From an uncultured Clostridia bacterium (GTDB lineage Bacteria > Bacillota > Clostridia > Christensenellales > UBA1242): a stretch of DNA of 5,365 bases. Positions within the stretch are counted from its first letter, which is position 1, and each line of letters starts with the position of its first letter. The translations under genes and the position numbers were made by a program. The stretch lies in assembly GCA_944372745.1 (NCBI GenBank), contig CALWAB010000044.1, positions 1-5,365 on the forward strand, written 5' to 3'. Positions 5,138 to 5,365 of the stretch are shown piece by piece. The notes below the pieces were generated by a model. It saw nothing but the letters and a program-made list of their open reading frames with translations, made no database searches and was not told the DNA's origin.

Positions 5138-5365
5138 GTCTAGGGGATTTCACATCCTGTAAAAATTTGTAGGTGGATTTCATCCCCCTACAACCCCTAG
5201 AGGTGGGATGCCCCACCATGGCGTGGTCTTGGGAAGTGACACTAGCCTACTTTAGTACTTAAAAACTTAAAAATATATTTCTTAGTGTGTTAACACACAC
5301 TAAGTATATTATTTAAGTACTAATTTGTGACTAGGTACTACCCAAAGACCACTGCCGTACGCCAG
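5138..5365. repeat. Second composite repeat element, cut by the window edge
   Basis: Starting 23 bases after the walJ terminator, it carries a CTAGGGGATTT module (from about 5139), a GTAG-preceded imperfect hairpin (5169-5190), the hairpin GGTGGG-ATGC-CCCACC (5202-5217) and ATGGCGTGGTCTT, which matches the left arm of the 3470 composite. It then passes straight into palindromic unit E and the GCCGTACGCCAG word at the edge. Module A and the stretch between the two GTGGTCTT copies of the large composite are missing. No coding frame is seen. Probably more of the element lies outside the window. Confidence 0.78.
5223..5352 (+). repeat. Palindromic unit E, copy 3
   Basis: A 130-bp unit from GTGGTCTTGG to AAAGACCAC. 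Arms AGTACTTAAA (5254-5263) and TTTAAGTACT (5312-5321) are perfect, and the central hairpin is CTTAGTGTGT-TAAC-ACACACTAAG (5281-5304). It is nearly identical to copy 1 except for scattered substitutions and one-base indels, and the match continues through GCCGTACGCCAG (5354-5365). Confidence 0.82.

Noticed and set aside
3470..5365. CRISPR array
   Set aside because: The repeats are few, palindromic, mixed in orientation and not separated by unique spacers of even length; no cas gene is present.

Overview
The window looks like chromosomal DNA of a low-GC, Gram-positive, probably spore-forming bacterium of the Clostridia type. The reasons are AT-rich codon use, strong GGAGG-type ribosome sites, a YtfJ/GerW-family sporulation protein, two DacF-type D-alanyl-D-alanine carboxypeptidases and a WalJ/YycJ-type metallo-beta-lactamase-fold protein. 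The exact taxon cannot be read from the sequence.

Layout. Positions 1-353 (minus strand) hold the first 117 codons of a lipoprotein gene that runs off the left edge; it has its own promoter at 373-401. Positions 354-580 are noncoding and contain two hairpin repeats (457-527 and 546-570). Positions 581-3364 (minus strand) form a three-gene unit transcribed right to left: ytfJ (GTG start at 3364), a dacF-like gene that overlaps it by 11 bases, and a second, diverged carboxypeptidase 23 bases further on. Positions 3365-4298 lie between divergent genes and carry no credible gene. Most of this gap is a roughly 720-bp nested palindromic repeat (3470-4190). A clear sigma-A-type promoter (4223-4250) then drives walJ on the plus strand (4299-5084), which ends in an intrinsic terminator. 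Positions 5138-5365 are the start of a second, related repeat element cut by the right edge.

How the genes fit together. The two carboxypeptidases trim D-alanine from peptidoglycan stem peptides outside the membrane. Beside ytfJ, at least one is plausibly used during sporulation or cortex building. The WalJ family is linked in other Firmicutes to the WalRK cell-envelope regulon and to coordinating division with replication. The genes therefore lean towards envelope and spore functions, though walJ is transcribed separately.

The most unusual content is noncoding. Three intergenic loci (457-570, 3470-4190, 5138-5365) share interchangeable palindromic modules. These include a 23-bp hairpin core identical in three copies, and a 124-130-bp palindromic unit bounded by GTGGTCTT and AAGACCAC, also in three copies, whose central hairpin has changed on both arms while still pairing. 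Comparing the two composites shows a module missing exactly between two GTGGTCTT copies. This looks like a modular, BIME- or MITE-like family of palindromic elements. I do not recognise it as a named family, and no mobilising enzyme is encoded in the window.
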